A DNA stretch of 64,000 bases, taken from the NCBI RefSeq assembly GCF_000004195.4, contig NC_030684.2:65035892-65099891 (forward strand), in the 5' to 3' direction. The notes beneath the pieces are model-generated. The model saw only the letters and a list, made by a program, of their open reading frames with translations, was not told the origin of the DNA and ran no database searches. Numbering within the stretch: the first letter of the stretch is position 1; each line of letters begins with the position of its first letter. Positions 61,720-64,000 of the stretch are shown in pieces. The stretch is from Xenopus tropicalis (Eukaryota; Chordata; Amphibia; Anura; Pipidae). The position numbers and the translations under genes are program-made.

Positions 61720-62312
61720 ACAGGTATAGGATCTATTATCTGGAATTATTAGGACTTGGAATTTTCAGGATAAGGAATCTTTCTGTAATTTGTATCTCCA
61801 TACCATAAGCAGGGCCAGAACAAGGGGTAGGCAGAAGAGGCATGTGCCTAGGGCGCAACACTGGGGGGGAGGGGGGCACTTGAGAAGTACCTCATCCATC
61901 TACACCTAGACTAGGCCCCCCAGTCCCTCGCATAACACCTGTGCACTGCCCCCACTGATCCCTCTTCATCCCCCCCCATGGTAATTATCACGTGCATGCG
62001 TTCGCACATACACACTTGCACAGGGGGAGGGGCAGGAATGGAGTGATGTGCCCGGCAGGGTTGACTAGGGTGCCCGGTTGGCCGGGCAATGACCTCAAGT
62101 CTGCTAAAAATCATTTAAACATTAAAAAAAAACCCACTAGGTTTGTTTTGCCAACAATATTAGGGTCAAGTAAAAGGTACTGTTTCATTATTTCGAAAAA
62201 CAAGGAAATTATTTTTAGCAAATAATTCAAATTTAAAACAACTGACTCTAGGGGAGATGGCCTTCCCATAATTTAGAGCTTTCTGGAGAACAGGTTTCCG
62301 ATTAAGGGAACC
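61720..62312. mobile_element. ACAGGTATGGGA-family palindromic repeat, copy D, interrupted
   Basis: It starts ACAGGTATAGGATCTATTAT. The host resumes at 62092 (CCTCAAGTCTGCTAAAAATC) after an inserted 282-bp element and ends near TTCCGATTAAGGGA. Confidence 0.72.
61810..62091. mobile_element. hAT-like MITE (CAGGGCC end) nested in copy D
   Basis: It begins CAGGGCCAGAACAAGGGG, a hAT-type terminus, and ends near GGCCGGGCAATG. The flanks ACCATAAG (61802-61809) and ACCTCAAG (62092-62099) are 6/8 matches, consistent with an aged 8-bp duplication. Confidence 0.6.
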
Positions 62313-63724
62313 AACATCCAGCCATTGCATTGGTCAGTAAGTAATCCAGTGGGCTCCAAAGCAAAATATCTGCAGTGAGACACCATCTAGTGGGTGCAGT
62401 GATGGTATATACTATTTAGGTCAAACGTGTTTGGAATGTTACTGTCCCATAAACATGACTGCATTTGGGACATGTTATATGCAAATTGCAATGTCATACA
62501 GGAAGATACTTTTATCAATAAAAAATTTTTTATATTTTGTACTAAAAAAGTCACCTTCAAGCATTCAGCCTTTGGGCCCATCAGTTGTAATCCAATGTAT
62601 GGCACCTTTAGCCTACCCAAACAAAACCAGCTCCCTCCGCATATCACAGGGTGCAAAGTGTAAAAAACTTTGCAGATTGTGCCTATATTTGCACTTTGCA
62701 CTACACCCTGCACATAGTAAATAATCCCTTGTATGCCTATGTTTGAGAGATGACCTATGTAGTTTAACTACCCACACTAGACAAAGTGGTAACCACCTCA
62801 GTTCTTTCTATATACATTGGAAGTATGTAACACATTATGATGTGCTTGTTATGGACCAACCTCCACCTTTAGCTGGAATGTATCAATCAGAAATGGCACA
62901 AAACAGTGTATAAAGCAGAGATTACCCCTTAGCTGAGAGATACAGTTCAGCAGCAGTAACTGAGCACTGATAGGGGAGCACCTGGGCTGATATGTGCTTG
63001 GAACAAGAGAGCATAAGTCAGACAGACTGGGTCAAACACAATTCAGAACACGGTACTAAGAATTAAAACAGTGGAACTTGGCAGACCAGGCCATGCACAG
63101 ACAGTCAGTCAAACGAGGTACCGGGGATTAACAAGGACTTGGTTAGTAACAGGCCAGGTCAAACATGGATAATCAATGCAGAACCAGAGTGAAAGGGAAA
63201 GGTCAGACAAGGTCAGTCAATTCCAATAATTAAATTGCTGGAACACTCTGACTCCCTCAATCTTACATCTCCCAGGAACAGCTAACTCTAGGTAGGAAAC
63301 CTGTTTGCTCAAGCAATGAGCCTGGGTGAGCAGGATCTAGAAAAGGCTTCCTCTGAACATTGATTGGTGGCAGCCCTGAAGCCATTTAACCCATATCTTT
63401 GCTGGACTGAATGTTCTGACAGTGCCACATCATTTCAGAAAAGTAAAAATTAGCTGAGCATGCAAAATGCTTGGTGAGTGTTGTTACTGAACATGTGTAT
63501 CTATGAAGCATCCATAATATAATTCTGTTTACTAGTGATGTGCAAACAGACTTATAGGGGGTAGTCCAGAATTCTATTGGTCAGTACCCAGCACTATTAG
63601 CAAAACTAGACCAGTATGTGCAGTATGTGTCAGAGAGATTCATAGGAGCCTTCTTTTACCTCACTTTTTGAATAAGTCAAAATGTAAGATTTTGTCACAT
63701 GGCCACTGGTATGGAATCTTAAAT

Positions 63725-64000
63725 ACAGGTATAGGATCTATCATTTGGTATGCTCGGGACTTGAGGGTTTCTGGATAAGAGATCTTTCAATAATTTGGAT
63801 CACCATCCCTTAAGTCTGCTAGAAATCATTTAAACATTAGATAAAGCCAATAGGTTTGTTTTGGCACCAACATGGATCCATGCAGCTTAGCTGGGAGTAT
63901 AAGCTATTGTTTTATTATTACAGAGAAAAAGAAAATCATTTTAAATAAGGTTAAAATCACTGGGGGGTGCCATAAACACTTACCTGATATCCCGGGCCAT
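63725..64000. mobile_element. ACAGGTATGGGA-family repeat, copy E, runs off the window
   Basis: It starts ACAGGTATAGGATCTATCAT, has the uninterrupted CCCTTAAGTCTGCTAGAAATC site, and continues past the window end. Confidence 0.65.

Overview
The window looks like vertebrate, almost certainly Xenopus, genomic DNA. It is AT-rich and gene-poor, with one recognisable host gene, an orthologue of the receptor tyrosine kinase inhibitor Sprouty 3 (spry3, + strand, single coding exon 7586-8455). The interspersed repeats fit a frog genome: TTAA-flanked T2/piggyBac-like MITEs, Harbinger-type MITEs, hAT MITEs with 8-bp duplications, an L1/Tx1-clade LINE, a BEL/Pao LTR element and a Penelope-like element. 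I cannot separate X. tropicalis from X. laevis by eye.

Layout. 1-9.3 kb: spry3, with a probable non-coding first exon ending at a consensus donor at 1116/1117, a ~6.4 kb intron, an acceptor at 7486/7487, the coding exon and an ~0.8 kb 3' UTR. 9.3-26.6 kb: intergenic DNA with MITEs, several nested in one another (12.95-13.52, 16.42-17.28, 19.68-20.06, 22.16-22.60, 23.55-24.06, 24.18-24.53, 24.72-25.11 kb). 26.6-31.9 kb: a nearly full-length but dead L1/Tx1-type LINE. 32.2-34.4 kb: a 2.2 kb TTAA-flanked element holding 22 copies of a 62/63-bp minisatellite. 34.8-42.0 kb: a minus-strand BEL/Pao retrotransposon (LTR, gag, zinc knuckle, protease, RT) split by a minus-strand Penelope-like element with an open RT/GIY-YIG frame and an exact 13-bp target duplication, and interrupted by a Harbinger-like MITE. 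42-64 kb: intergenic DNA with hAT, T2 and foldback MITEs, a second 39-bp-period Harbinger minisatellite element at 47.7-48.4 kb, LINE tails and non-repetitive stretches.

spry3 should make a membrane-associated feedback inhibitor of FGF/MAPK signalling. Nothing else looks like a working host gene. The open frames in the tandem arrays follow from repeat lengths divisible by three. The most notable features are the Penelope-in-BEL nest, an upstream ORF with a perfect Kozak context spanning the putative spry3 splice junction, internal minisatellites in cut-and-paste-type elements, and three unrelated insertions at the equivalent site of three copies of one palindromic repeat.
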